In this document: in pieces, positions 35,761-47,872 of the stretch
Numbering within the stretch: position 1 is the first letter of the stretch
How the letters are laid out: the number at the start of each line of letters is the position of its first letter
Assembly: GCA_022579005.1 (NCBI GenBank)
Contig: MU401480.1
Location: 124,001 to 188,000, forward strand
DNA from: Poronia punctata
Taxonomy: Eukaryota > Ascomycota > Sordariomycetes > Xylariales > Xylariaceae
Length of the DNA: 64,000 nt
Direction: 5' to 3'
Program-made: the position numbers and the translations under genes
The notes under the pieces: generated by a model
The model's database searches: none
What the model saw: the letters and a program-made list of their open reading frames with translations, nothing else
Told to the model about the DNA's origin: nothing

Positions 35761-36391
35761 ACAATATTATGTAGGCCAAGGTACCTAGGTCAAGGTCACA
35801 GAAAAGGTGCCATATTCCTTCTTTCCACAGTCAGTCAGTCAGCGTTAAGAGAGGGTAAGTAAGTGTATGTAAGTATATAAAGATGGCTCTAAATATAACA
35901 AAGTGTAAAAACCTACCTAGTAAGTGGTATAAATAAGCAAGACCGGCAAGCATGCTCCTTTTCTTCATGTTGTCTCAAGACTATACTACTACTATACGTA
36001 AGTAAAACACAACAAGAACATTTATACTACACGTATCCAAATCACAGCATGACATAACAGGGCATAATATATATAACCCACAGCCTATCAATCAATAAAA
36101 GTGTAACTTGTACAGAGCTAACCTAGTCTTGTCAGTGACCATCTAAAGATGAGAGACAGATAGACTAATAATGTTTCCAAGGGTATGAAGTTTGGAAAAA
36201 ATAAGGAATTAGATATTACCCTCTATTCAGACATACCCATATCCAATCCACCCTGTTCCCAGAACGTTAAAATACAAGGATTATCTACTACATATATAGG
36301 AAATGTCAACTGACATAGATGACCCCCTGAAGGGTGTTGTGTAAACAAAAACAATATGTCCAAAAAAACAAACGAAAATAAAGGAAAGGAT

Positions 36392-38521
36392 TTACAGTCC
36401 ACTATCGATCTGATTAGGAACAATCCTGTTTGTAAAAGCATCCCACTCTTTACAAGTCTTCCTCACACTACTCGGTACCTTCCCAATCCTGTCCGGGTGG
36501 AAAACAAGCTGGGAGAAGAATCCGGCTGAAGCGTGCCATGCTATATGACAATGGAATGCCCATACGCCGGCGTTTTTATCGGGGTCGGCGTCGATTTGGA
36601 AGACGGCGTGACCGTAGGCCTCGACCATTTGCACGTCGCGGCGGAGAGGGTTGGAGGGGCGGATGATTGGTTGTCCGGCATAGTTCCCTCGGCCGGCGGA
36701 GAGGACGTACATTTCTTGGCCGTGGGCGTGCATTGGGTGGGCTCTGCGTCGAGTTTTAGCTTTTTGTGTAAAGTATACGAGTAGTTTGGAGTATGGGTTT
36801 GATGTTTAAGCATTTCCAGGCTAGAGTCGTGACGTATTGTTCCAAGGAAATAGAAAGAACTCAAGAGGAAGGTATAAAATGAATGAAAAGGGGGTGATTG
36901 AGACTTACGCTGGCGTTGGATTATTCACGATAAACCTGATAGAGGAATTGCTACCGAAATTAAACACATTCATCTCAGGCTTGAATAGCGACTCGTTGCC
37001 TTCGATTGCGAGGAGTGTCGGTTCGTTGTAGTCTACCCGAGCAGCCACGCCCTGATTGCAAATTGTTAGCATCTTTTACTTAAAAAAATACGCGTTGAAA
37101 ACGTCACCAGCTCAGACGAAGCCGACTTACACCAAAAGTCCAGAGAAGATGTCCAGTTGCATTCACGGTCAACCCGATATCCATGTTCTGCTCCCAAGAC
37201 GGCTCAGGTGGTTCGATGGCATACAAAGGCTCAGTAATGTGCAAGTCATCGTTGGCACATGTGCCCGGGTCAGGGACATCCCACGGCGTGCTGGTTGGGA
37301 TAGCATCGGTATGGCTTTTGTCGTAGTAGATAGCGGCCAGCGCATTAGGTTGGTTTCCAAACGAGCACGAAGTCATATTCGACCGCAACCAGTAAGCCGC
37401 GTTTGGTTTGCCATCAGCTTTTACTATGACGTCGACGCGCTGTCCGACGCCCAAGGTTACCACTTTGGTGTCGTAGGGCTTGACCTCGGTAAAGTCATTT
37501 GCGATGACGGTCATGATGTGGTTATCGATCGAGATTCGCTGGACGGCCTCGGTGCCCGAGTTGATGAGCCGCAGACGATGAGTCTTGCCGCGTTTGAAGA
37601 GAAATTTGGATAGCCCGGCATGGTTGGTACATCTTGTGCGATCGCCATAGGGTAGAGTTGCACAGTCAAAGTTCATCCGTCCGTTGATCAGGTTGTTATC
37701 CGAGTATGTATGACCCTGGAAGCCAGGTGCCATGACCTCTTGCACAGTCGTGAAGTAGTCTTCATGCCACCAATCTAGGTTACCAGGGTTGTAAGTCATG
37801 GCTGCCCAGTCGCAATATAGAGATGGAACAAGACTGTTGCTTACCAGTGATCATGACCGGTCCGAGGTCGATATCGTACTTGGCATTTGTCGGTCCATGC
37901 ACAACGATGGGCCCGAAAAGGCCGCCAGCATATTGGGCAGAATAGTGAGAGTGATACCAGGAAGTGCCATGCTGCTCGGCTCGGAACCTATACTTGAAAT
38001 TCCTTCCCGGCGCTATGGGACACTGCGTCACTCCAGGGGTCCCGTCCTGCCATGGCGTCCCGGATTGGAGAAAGCCATGCCAGTGCAGAGAGGTGCCCTC
38101 TTGTGGTTCATCCAAGATGTTGTTGTGTACGTTGACCTCGATATAGTCACCCCAGTTGGCTTCTATCAACGGGCCCGGAAACTGTCCGTTGACAAGTATC
38201 ACACTCTTTTCATACCCGTCCGGCGCTATTACACCGCGGCTAATATTGAAGTCGTAACCTCGAGTCATTCCCGTGACTGGCGGGCTACTGCTTCCTGGTG
38301 CAACCCCAGCCCACGGGGCCTTGATGCCGCTTCCGTTTATCAGCCATAGTGGGAGTGTGGGCGCGAGAAGTGTGCCCCATAGTGATTTGCTATCATGAAT
38401 ATCAGCAGCTGGTTGATTATGAGGAGAATGGTCAAAGAACTTACCCGTTCTGTGCTGTATATGTTAGTTGAGAAACGAGGTTACTTATATTCCTGACAGT
38501 ATCCATGTTGCATCGAGTCAT
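36392..38521 (-). CDS. Laccase-like multicopper oxidase
   Basis: Model: complement(join(36392..36743, 36909..37051, 37131..37774, 37845..38389, 38445..38521)), 586 residues; introns of 165, 79, 70 and 55 nt with consistent phases. All copper ligand motifs are present: HWHG (128-131), WYHSH (His172, His174), HPMHAHG (His472, His475, His477) and HCHIAWH (534-540, Cys535 binding type 1 copper). The residue ten after Cys535 is Phe545, the axial position. Cupredoxin landmarks include [25 protein letters not shown] and LRLINSG. A hydrophobic stretch [15 protein letters not shown] (about residues 27-41) precedes domain 1 and may be a signal-anchor. The start could be 38521 or the in-frame ATG at 38506; I chose the first after an upstream stop. 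It probably oxidises phenols with reduction of O2 to water. Physiological substrate (lignin, pigment, defence) not readable. Confidence 0.92.
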
Positions 38522-40389
38522 GGCTCAAATGAGCACGAAGCACCGGGCGGTTGTAAAAAAGAAGGACAGAAAGGGAACTGATCACTACACAACTAACCTA
38601 AGAAGAAGAATGCGGGAGAGGCAAAACACTATCTCTCGTCAACATGAGTTCAAAGTAGGCGCAGCATCGTTCTTCTTATAAAGCCCGAATGTGACCCGCA
38701 GACTCGGTAAAATCCTCAGGGACAGTGCACTGCAAGCCGCACATAGGGCCAATGTCGGTGACGCATACGAGACATTGTTGATTTTGAGACTGGACGGCAC
38801 TATTTGCGCAGGTGCATGATGTATGTGGTGGCGTCGAGAAAAAGATAGATTTTCTTCTCCTATCGGGTACCTGCTGTCTATTTTCGTCTACCATGCCGTG
38901 ACCCTGTCCGGGCCACATGAAGGACCAGATATTTCATATCCTCTGTCATCTCCGCCATCTTCGTCTTCGACCTCAAACGTTGGGAATGGTTCGATAAATG
39001 ACCCAGACGGTAGGGTTTATTCGGCGATCGAGGGAGTATGAACGCCTAGATGGAGATGAGCTGAGAAGTAGGCGTCCGCTAGATAGATGCAGCTCCGAGC
39101 TACGAGTAAATTGATTTTGAGACACGACCAGGGTTATGTTAACATCGAGGATTGATCTTTCAGTCTGTCGCCACACACAGCCATCAGATGCTTTTTGTGG
39201 GATCTTTTACTTTGTTCGAGAAAAGATGACTATAGGCCCGAACACAGTCTCTTGCGTCTCGGTGGTGATGTTGTCCATTGCGGGAAAAAGCTTCCTCGAA
39301 ATACTCATAAGAAGCAAAAATAGGCGTTAGGAACTTTGAGACACAGACGCAGGAACCCACATTCGACCCGTCCCCATCTAATATCCGATTGTCCGACGAC
39401 CAATAATACAAGGCAAGAGCCACCACCACGCCGCCATCTGCTCTTGCGACTAGTAACAAGAAAGAACGGTTGCGATTGCCGTTTCCCAGGGAACTGGACC
39501 CGATGCCCTCTGCTTGACGACCCATGGCCCATTTCTCTTTGAAGGCCTTGTCAACTACGAAATGGAGATGTGTAACCAACCACGAGGCTTTATATCTCTC
39601 TCCAAGCTGAATAAGTCGTGTGTGACACATGTACTATTGACGTGTCACGCCAAGAAGGGGCGGCATAAGAATACGAGATATCATATCTACAAAGATAAGA
39701 GAGCTCTGAGCCTCCCACAGTATAATCGAAGCAGATAGGGGGTTTATTCTTTCGACGTACGAGACAGCGTGTACCAAGTCCGAAGGATACTATAACAAGC
39801 GAGGATTCCCTTTTCGGAGATTGAATCAGAGAAATATAAATATCGACATGATGATGTCTTTACTAATAGGGACCGGTTACCTGGGTAAAGTCTTTCGGTT
39901 TGCCCTAGTCCGAGCCATATAGTCTTGTATTCCATACTAAGCACTGACAAGTTCAGCAACATTTTAATTTCTTCATATTCAAGAGCGGTGTTTTATATAG
40001 ACGGTTGTGCGGATTGCAGGACGAAAGGGGCAATCACGATAGGAACCCACGATATGAATGTGACGTGGAGGTATGTCTGCCTTTTCGGTCCGTCGCCCTA
40101 CACGTTGCCGCAGCAGAATAGCCACATCAAGTATATGGATGAAAAATTCCGATTAGATTACGCCAGTTAGCGCACTTTGGCATTTTGACATCGAGATCAG
40201 TCTCGAGGTAATAGGTTGGTAGGTCGACATTCGTTTATTATACATAAGTAGTACAGTGACTCGAGGGACCTGGTCTTGTGAGTTATTGAGCAGATAACTG
40301 GTGAAGATTGTACCACGGTAGGTTTGGCCGAGGTGCATGCCTGCCGAGGCAATGCTGCTGATTGAGTTGTATTGGGATTTGTTTCTTGT
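38522..40389. other. Spacer between Mgr2/ROMO1 and the multicopper oxidase
   Basis: No gene can be supported. A minus-strand frame at 38676-38918 ends in a six-cysteine stretch (SCTCANSAVQSQNQQCLVC region) that could be the last exon of a small secreted protein, but I cannot find upstream exons with a start. A 148-codon minus frame at 39184-39630 has no recognisable feature. Confidence 0.45.
38675..38682 (-). promoter_or_regulatory. TATA-like element upstream of the multicopper oxidase
   Basis: TTTATAAG on the minus strand about 155 bases upstream of the first ATG. A plausible TATA box by position and sequence only. Confidence 0.25.
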
Positions 40390-40996
40390 TTATTTGCTGT
40401 GAGGTCGGTAGGCTTGTTGAGCGGCCATTATGTAAGGTCGCCTTTGGGCTCGAGCGAAGGCTTCGGCTGCTATGGGCGATGCGTCGGTTCTTATAACACT
40501 GCCAATTCCCATGAAGAACCTATTATATCCTGTCAGTTAACGCAGCCGGTCGAGTAGCGCCGTAGCCCGGCAGTTCCATGTGTGCGTACCCAAACGTAGC
40601 GCCCGATCCAGCCATATACTGTCCGAGTGTCCGCATGATTCCGTTCGTTCCGGCGCCGTATCTGAAGATATTTACGGTTCCTTGACACAGACATGCAAAG
40701 TTAGAGAAGGCACTACAGCAAAGTCAGGGGATGGAGGGGGTGACGAACCGAATATGAAGCCAATAATCACACCAACAGCTGCAAGGCGACTCTGTTAGAG
40801 ACTCGAGCGATATGGACGTGTAGACCATGAAACTTACTGCCTCCCATCATAGCACCCATTTTCACTATAATCGGTCAGTAAAAGTATGTCCTATATCCTA
40901 TCGTCCATGATGTTGGACATTAACCGGTCACGTACACTTCTCGGCGGTGGAAGGACCTGCCGGTCCACGGTTCGTTGGCATCGGTGCAGGCGGCAT
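40390..40996 (-). CDS. MGR2: Mgr2/ROMO1-like mitochondrial inner-membrane protein
   Basis: Model: complement(join(40390..40519, 40590..40680, 40749..40778, 40838..40864, 40936..40996)), 112 residues. Five exons, two of only 30 and 27 nt, are joined by four introns of 70, 68, 59 and 71 nt; all phases agree. The assembled protein begins MPPAPMPTNRGPAGPSTAEK, then KMGAMMGGTVGVIIGFIFG (helix 1, with the Mgr2/ROMO1 MGG signature), NIFRYGAGTNGIMRTLGQYM, and GSGATFGFFMGIGSVIRT (helix 2). In yeast Mgr2 couples to the TIM23 translocase and guards lateral release of preproteins; ROMO1 is the animal counterpart. The C-terminal tail (EAFARAQRRPYIMAAQQAYR) is the fungal extension. Gene-finders relying on ORF length would miss it. 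Confidence 0.92.
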
Positions 40997-42165
40997 CTTG
41001 ACTGGTCGGCACTCTGTGTTGGAAGAAGAGATTCGAGTAAATAGCGAGTGGGTTTAATTCGGTAGCATTGAAGGACTACGCTTGTCCAGAGGATGGTGAT
41101 AATACCTCGCTTGAGTTGTTCGATGCGATGCGATGCGATGCGAATTTACAACGGCTAAGAGTGCCCCAGATCTTGGCGCGGCTATTGGTGGTTGATCACA
41201 ACGTACGGTACAGCGCACGGTCGGTTTAACTGACTAACGCCTCTAGGAAGATCGAATCATGCACGTAGGTGCTTACATAACCCATGTTCCGTTGCCACAA
41301 GCTCCTCTTTGACAGGACGACAGGTATCATGTGGCTAGTAGGCGTGGTAGGTAGGTACATTTGATGTCGCATTGCTTGGCAGCTTCTGCAGCCGGTTGTG
41401 CCCCGAACTGAGTGCACGGCCAATCATGGTTAAAGACACTGGGTGTTGTACTGGGTACACAGCGACCTTAGGTAAGCCAAATGGGGACAATAGCACCAAA
41501 AGGCCTCTTCTACGCTAATCCTTTCGTAGTAAGGGGCGCCTGGAAGCAAAGTTGTTGGAATCATTTCTGTTCAACTCTCCTCTCTCATCGGTGTCTGGCA
41601 AATGAGGCCAACAGCAAACAGGACAGAATAGTTGTAGCGTGCGTACAACAAATACTTGCCGATTTAAAATTACCACTTTCCCTATAGTACGCGACTTATT
41701 CGACACCTGCAATCGCGACCGCACCTCTTCCAGATACCCCTCCGTCCTTTCATTTTAGCTTGCTTCTTCCTCCGGACAGATGTCACTACGGGCTTGATCC
41801 TCCTTTATTGGCGATAATACGAGCGCGACTATCCGACGACGCATCCTCAGGCTCGCGACATCGACATCTAAACCTGGACTTGCAATTTTCTTTGCTGGGC
41901 ATGTTGAGGCGATTGAAATCGAAACGAAGCGACATCTGATTGACAGCCCGTGGCATTCGTCTCGTCTTTGTGAATTGGCTTGATATATGCTAGACACACT
42001 AAAATCCATCATCTTTGCTATACAGGCGGAGAAAGAAGGATCGGCTACAGCCCGCAACAAAATTTCCGACTCAAAAAGCACGGGTCAAATTCGGACACGG
42101 TTTCTACCTTCCCGCCCATATCAGATTAATCGGCCACCATATCGATATCGATATCAGTTTTCCAC
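40997..42165. other. Divergent spacer between Mgr2/ROMO1 (-) and the FHA gene (+)
   Basis: No gene supported. It must contain both promoters. A (GATGC)4 repeat is at 41122-41142, about 125 bases upstream of the Mgr2/ROMO1 ATG. Confidence 0.55.
41122..41142. repeat. (GATGC)4 tandem repeat
   Basis: Four perfect pentamers in the leader or promoter of Mgr2/ROMO1. Confidence 0.85.
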
Positions 42166-44587
42166 ATGACGGCCGTCGCGAGCCCACCGACATTTACCCA
42201 ACATAACAGGCCGAACTGGGGCATGAACGGGGTGAACGGTAATCACGATGGGCAGCTTGTGGGTACGGACAACCTCAACCGTATGCTCATGCCGAGAAAG
42301 AGCTTACAGAGGAATAACTCGTCATCATCCATCGCCTCAACATCCTCCACTGCATCAACATCTACTGCTATCGCCACACCCACACCGCAATCCAATGGTA
42401 TTCCTGTTGCAACCAACGGAGAGGACATGAGTAACTGGACGAATGGCACTGCCGCCGCACAGCGCAAACGCCCTCAAGGCAAGGCCCCCTGGCCATCCCC
42501 GAAATCTGATCCCCAAGCCGAATATGCCAAGATGGCTGCTGGTGGTCGACAACAGTTGATGAACGGCCTCAACGGTCCCGGTTCTTTACATGCTGCACCA
42601 TCTATAGTTCCCTCGCAGGGCCAAATAACATCCCAGCAACCTATGGCGCGACCAATGGCCGATTTGGGAAACAACAATCTCCCTGTTCTTTACCTGCTGT
42701 CGCTAAATGGAACATTTGAGCGGAAAACGGTTTCGGTACCTTTCGCCCCTGACACACTTCGGATTGGCCGTCAGACAAACAATAAGACGATACCGACTCC
42801 CGTGAACGGTTATTTTGACAGTAAAGTGCTGTCTCGCCAACACGCCGAGTTATGGGCCGATAGACAGGGGAAGATATGGATTCGCGACGTCAAGTCCTCC
42901 AACGGGACATTTGTTAATGGCACACGGTTATCGCCGGAAAACCGCGAGTCTGAACCTCACGAGTTGCAGACTGGGGATCATTTAGAGCTCGGTATTGATA
43001 TTGTTAGTGAGGACCAGAAGACTGTGGTGCACCACAAAGTAGCAGCAAAGGTTGAACATGCCGGTTTCTTGAACGCATCGAATAACCTGCTCGATGTGAG
43101 CTTTGGAGATCTCGATCCCACCAACGGGCCCATGATGATGATGGGTCCCCAGGGTGCTGTTCCCGTACGCCAACGGAATGGAAGTCAGTCGTCGGTGGGC
43201 AGTAATGGTGGACGCATGGTTCAAGGTGGAGGGATGATGGGACCTCAGTCGCACGGAATGGGCCATCAACGCGGCTTCTTCTTTTCCCCCATCAGCACGG
43301 AACAAATAGTCAAAAGACTACAGGTATGTCAAGCGAGTTGCGTACCAGTTAATCACACCAATGCAGCCCAGCTGACGCCATATACAGCAAGAGCTGCGAA
43401 ACGCACGCCTCCAGTCCCAGGATCTCGGAAGGACCGATCAATTCGTCCATGCTTTTCTTGGAAAAGAGGAAGTGAAAGATATGGAGAAGCCTGAAATCTC
43501 GGAAATGGCCAAGCCGATGATGAATGGAGGTGCAGTATCGTTCCGCTCAGACACCAAGACGAGATTTTCCGACCCGCCCGCCCCTCCACCACAGCAACCT
43601 CTTCCAGAGAAGCCCGATGTCCCGGTGTTGAAGCGTGGCATAACAGAACGTGCTAAACCGATGGCTCAAAACATGTCACCAATCCGTCACGATGGCAACG
43701 GCAGCCAGATCCTGCAGTTGACCGAAGCCCTGAATAACGCGAAAAGGGAGATAGAATCTCAGAGTTCGCGTATGCGGGAGATGGAGGAGATGCTCTTTCG
43801 AGAGCGGCGGGCCCGTGAAGTTGCGGAAGAGTTGGCTAGACGACTAGAAGAAACAGCAGCAGCGGCAGCTGCTGTGGCTCCCGATGCCGAGAACGGACCC
43901 AAGAACTCAGATGACGAGCAGACGGTTCTTTCTGAGACTTTCGAGCCTCCGAACGAAGGAAGCAACGGAAGCAACTCGTCAGACGATGATACAGTCATGG
44001 TTGATGCCGACCGTACCATTATCACTACTACAGAACTGGGATCTACCGGTATATCTCTACCCGACATGCAAGCTCAACTAGAATCTATGGCCCTGGAGAT
44101 GAACGAGCTTCGTCAGCAACTCGACGTATACAAAAATCGTGCCGAAACAGCTGAGGCTGAGCGAGATTCACAACGCAAGTCTCTGGCTGAGCTAGCACTA
44201 CAGATCCGACAAGAGAACGAGGCGAGACAAGCGGCCGAAGAGGCTCGTGCCAACAGGGCCAGAAGGAGTGAAAGCGAAGGCGACCCGGCTGTGGCAGATG
44301 ACACGATAAGCTCTACACGACGGAGCAGATCATCGTCCCCATCGAGACGAACAGAAGGGGTATCTGACGATATGGACGACCGCCCTACTCTTTTACGATC
44401 TGCCACAATAACGCAGAGCGCCATGCCTCGCTCGGCGCCGGAATCGTCCCCGCCCACTGCCCTCGGCCACAACGACATAATGGTGAAAAGCCTGCCGTAT
44501 GCGTCCATGATCGGCGTCGTAATAATCGGTATGGGGTTGATGGTTTATATAAATGGGTGGCCTCCTCAACCTCGGATCGAAAGGTGA
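42166..44587 (+). CDS. FHA-domain, coiled-coil, tail-anchored protein (SLMAP/PRO45-like)
   Basis: Model: join(42166..43323, 43388..44587), 785 residues; one 64-nt intron, phase 0. The first ~170 residues are Ser/Asn-rich and disordered. The FHA domain spans about 172-290, with LRIGRQTN, the phosphothreonine-binding LSRQHAELW (Ser223, His226) and VKSSNGTFVNG. Two coiled coils follow (about 494-560 and 613-690, for example AREVAEELARRLEE and ALEMNELRQQLDVYKNRAE). The last ~29 residues hold a single membrane segment, YASMIGVVIIGMGLMVYI, close to the C-terminus, so it is a tail anchor. This FHA-coil-anchor plan is that of SLMAP, yeast Far9/Far10 and Sordaria PRO45, the STRIPAK subunit placed on the ER and nuclear envelope. 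I infer a role in hyphal fusion and sexual development. The match is by architecture and motif, not by alignment. Confidence 0.88.
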
Positions 44588-45782
44588 CGAGGCCTCCATT
44601 TTTATATGACATGGCGTCTAAAGTTGACATGATTTTTCCCCATCACCCTCTGACGAATTTTGCTACAGCACAGCATAGCGACTGCTCTGATTTTCCTTTG
44701 TAGCTTTTTATAAAGACCAAAAAACCCGGGCATTCGCAATGGGCGCAGGTTTTCCTTCTTAACCACTACTGTAACACGACGAGCTCAGGGAGCTGAATGG
44801 TTCGGGCACAATTCTTCAGAAATTGCTTCTTTGTATGATTGGGGCTATGGACAGCGGAAGCTTTTTCTAGTTTTTTTGTCCTTTTTTATTATTATTATCC
44901 GGGCACGGTACCTTGCATGGTAATCCTTTCCAATTGGCAAATGTCCACTTTACGCGTTGACTCTTGAGCACGTATAGGCCTCTTTTTTTTTTTCTGTTCT
45001 GTTATTTTACGAGGAGACGCGAATGAAATCAGAACTTGGCCGATTTTTGGCCAATGAGCAAGATACCTACTTACCTACTCTCTTAGGAAATTTGACGTCT
45101 CTCCTTTGTGATAATGATGAAGTGAATGTTTATCAACCGTTTAGATGACAGTTTGACCTGACCAAACACGTATAGTTTCTTATAACTGGCCGACGTCTCA
45201 CCGAGCGTCAGCCTTGAGTAGGTGACACTTGCTAGCTTGTGTAGGACAGACTATCTTTATCATCAGCCGACGTGTTGTATCGATTCTCAGTCTATCTAGG
45301 TATTGTCTGGCTAGTTAGAATTGGGTTGTCTTCTTCAGCAATCAGTAACCTTGAAGCTGTAAGTATCAAGGTCAGATTTTTGTTAAGGTATGTAGCTTTT
45401 GACACTTCCTTCTCCCCTGGCCTCTCTACATAGGTTGGTCATTTATTATATATGCCCGGGATACAAGACGTAATGCTTTAAATGGTGTTATGAGGATTTG
45501 TGCAAAATAGGTAGAATCAAGTCTTCTACATGTGTTTTTCTAAGACATGTCGAACCCAACCCTCTCCCTCTTTCCGGTGGCATCTTACGGCTAGGCTAGA
45601 TACCTAGATTATATATACATATACATGGAGAAAACATCATCCGCTATACTAACTCTTATTTAATACAAGTAGAAAAAGAAAAATATATACCACGCAAAAC
45701 AAACACGGGATATACCCCCCAAACCAAGTAACTACCTACCTACCTAAGGAGAAAAGAAAAGAAAAGAAAGAAAAAAGAAATT
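44588..45782. other. Convergent intergenic spacer
   Basis: 3' flanks of the FHA and acyl-CoA synthetase genes. No gene seen. It has T-rich runs, a GAAAA/GAAAG-rich stretch (45750-45780) and an ACCTACCTA cluster near 45731. Confidence 0.6.
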
Positions 45783-47872
45783 TCAAAGCCTCACCTTCCC
45801 AGCCTTCAAAGCACCCCAATCCTCCCTCGTAAAAGGAACATACGCACTCGTACCCGGCGGCAACCAAAACAACCTATCATCAGGCGCTTCCTTGTCCAAA
45901 ACATCCAGATCGATACCCTGGACGCGGAATTTCTGTTTCTGCAATTTATGCGTGCCCGTGTAATCGAGGGAATCCGTGACTCTCAGGAATAACGGGACGG
46001 CGTAACGAGGGAGGGAGGATAGACAATGATTTGCCAGACTGGCACCATCGATTTTTTCCAGGGGGGATGTTACAGGAACGATAGCTGCGCAACCGGCTCG
46101 GCCATCGGCATGAGGGACAAGGACTCCGTAGACGTTTGTTTCGGCTACGGAGGGATGGGAGCCGACCACGTCGCTGACTTCGTTGGTGGAGACGTTTTCG
46201 GAATGCCATCGGAACGTATCGCCTAGCCTGTCGACGAAGAATAGACGGCCTTGCGAGTCGGAGCGGAAGAGGTCGCCGGAGCGGAAGTAGAGGTCTCCCT
46301 GGGAAAAAACGTTGGATATTCGCCGTTTTTCGGTCGCGCTTCGGTTGTTGAAGTATTGCGGGGTGTTGACGTCGGGGTCTTTGGGATCCACTGGTTTTGG
46401 GTTGAAAGTTAGTTAGGCAATTAAAAGGAAAGGAGAGAGAAAGGGGAAGAAAGCGTAAGGGGAAAGGGGGGGGGAAGAGGAAAGACTTACTCTTAACAAT
46501 AATCTCACCAACATCCTCCCCTTTAGCTTCAATAGCCCATCCATCCTTCCCCCTCTTAATCTCCAACGTATCCGGATCAACCTGTATACGCTTCTCCATC
46601 GTGTTCGTCAACCACCAGATCGGACCGCGGAGCGCGAGCGCGTTGGCCGTGAAATCACCCCGGTTAGGGTTCAGCGTGGTATTCATGCCGTCGCTGGCGC
46701 CGTACAACTCGTTAATACACTCGATACCGAACCGTTGGCGGAACCGCTCCCACACGTCCGGACGCATGCCGTTTCCAAACGCCATGCGTACCTGATGGTC
46801 GGTGTCGTCGGGTGACGGGGGCGCGTTGATCAGGTATCGGCACAGTTCGCCGACGTATTGGATCAAAGTGGCGCGAGAGGCCCGCACCTCGGGCCAGAAG
46901 GTAGAATGGCTGAATTTTCGTCCTAGCGATATCGCTGCCCCCGAGAAGATGACGGGCATTGTGCAGAGAGCTAGCGCGGACGCGTGATACAGCGGTAGAC
47001 AGGTGTACATGACTTCGCCCGGTTTCAGGGGGAGGTACATCCCGATGGCACGGCCGAAGATTAGTCCGCGACCGCGGGAGAATCCGACGCCCTTGGGTAG
47101 ACCTGTCGTGCCCGAGGTGTAGAGGAGGTGGCTGAGTTCGGTGGGGATTAGATCTGCCTGGCGGTCTTTGGGCAAGGGCGTGGTGTCTTTGAATGTGGAC
47201 AGGAAGGATGGTGAATAGTAATATGTATCTATCCCGGCATCCTTAAGGTCCGATTCTACGGGCGACACGAGCTTCCGCACGTCCCCGTCTGCTAGGATGT
47301 ATCGCGCCGTAGACAGCTTGGCGCTATGGACGAGCGCGTTGCCGGTCAGGTTGCAGTTGAGAAGGGCGGAAGTGGCGCCGATGGCCTCGAGCGCAAACAT
47401 GAGTAAGAGGTACTCGGGCGTGTTACCGCCGTCGAGTAAGACGACTTCGCCCTTCTTGACACCGAGGTCTTTCAGCAACCAGTTGGCGATGGGCTGGATG
47501 GCGTGGTAGAACTCGGCGTATGTCCATTTCTTGCCTTCGAAGATGAGGAAGACGTTGTCGCCTGCGGGGGTGCCGACCCTCTCCTCGAAGAGATGGTAGA
47601 TGAGAAGCTTGTTCTCCTTTTCTCGCTGGAGCATCCACTTCTGGCTGGATAAGAGGTTCAACATCCTCTTCAGATGCGACAGATCATTGCGCACGTAGAA
47701 CCTCGCGTCGAGGTACATGGAGGCTGCGAGCGCGCCTAGGGCTGCGCCTGCGATGCCTAGGGCTGTTTTTGGGGGGGAGCATATCGTTAGTTATTATTAT
47801 ATCGTCCTCGTTGTCATCTCATCTCATGAGCGAAGGTGGAGGAAAGGTGGGAAAAGCCTTACGGGACGACAT
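45783..47872 (-). CDS. FAT1: Fatty acid transporter / very-long-chain acyl-CoA synthetase, FAT1-like
   Basis: Model: complement(join(45783..46390, 46491..47762, 47863..47872)), 629 residues; two 100-nt introns. The first coding exon is only 10 nt (Met-Ser-Ser plus one base); it restores a hydrophobic N-terminus PLGIAGAALGALAASMYLDA. The AMP-binding domain has the P-loop LLYTSGTTGLPKGVGFSRGR (about 218-237), YTCLPLYHASA, and the INELYGASDGM core. The C-terminal subdomain has FRSGDLFR, FFVDRLGDTFRWHSENVST (the FATP/VLCS signature) and ETNVYGVLVP. Such proteins couple long-chain fatty acid uptake to CoA activation at the plasma membrane, ER or peroxisome. The protein ends KVRL, not a clear peroxisomal targeting tripeptide. 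The family assignment to FATP/VLCS, rather than Faa-type synthetases, rests on the RLGDTFRWHSENV motif. Confidence 0.93.

Larger units (their letters stand above)
34326..36391. other. Long spacer, AT-rich in its second half
   Basis: No gene supported. The first ~700 bases are pyrimidine-rich 3' flank of rho3. A (TC)11 tract is at 35227-35248, a GAAA-rich run near 35584-35606, and about 35600-35760 is very AT-rich. TACGAGTA copies are at 34744 and 35414. Confidence 0.55.

Noticed and set aside
37056..38349. Plus-strand frames of 183-185 codons
   Set aside because: They are antisense to the multicopper oxidase, whose copper motifs are intact on the minus strand.
39184..39630. 148-codon minus-strand frame
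   Set aside because: No recognisable domain, no splice context and no signal peptide; possible but unsupported.
43759..44508. Minus-strand frames with Ala/Ser-rich content
   Set aside because: They are the reverse of the coiled-coil coding part of the FHA protein.
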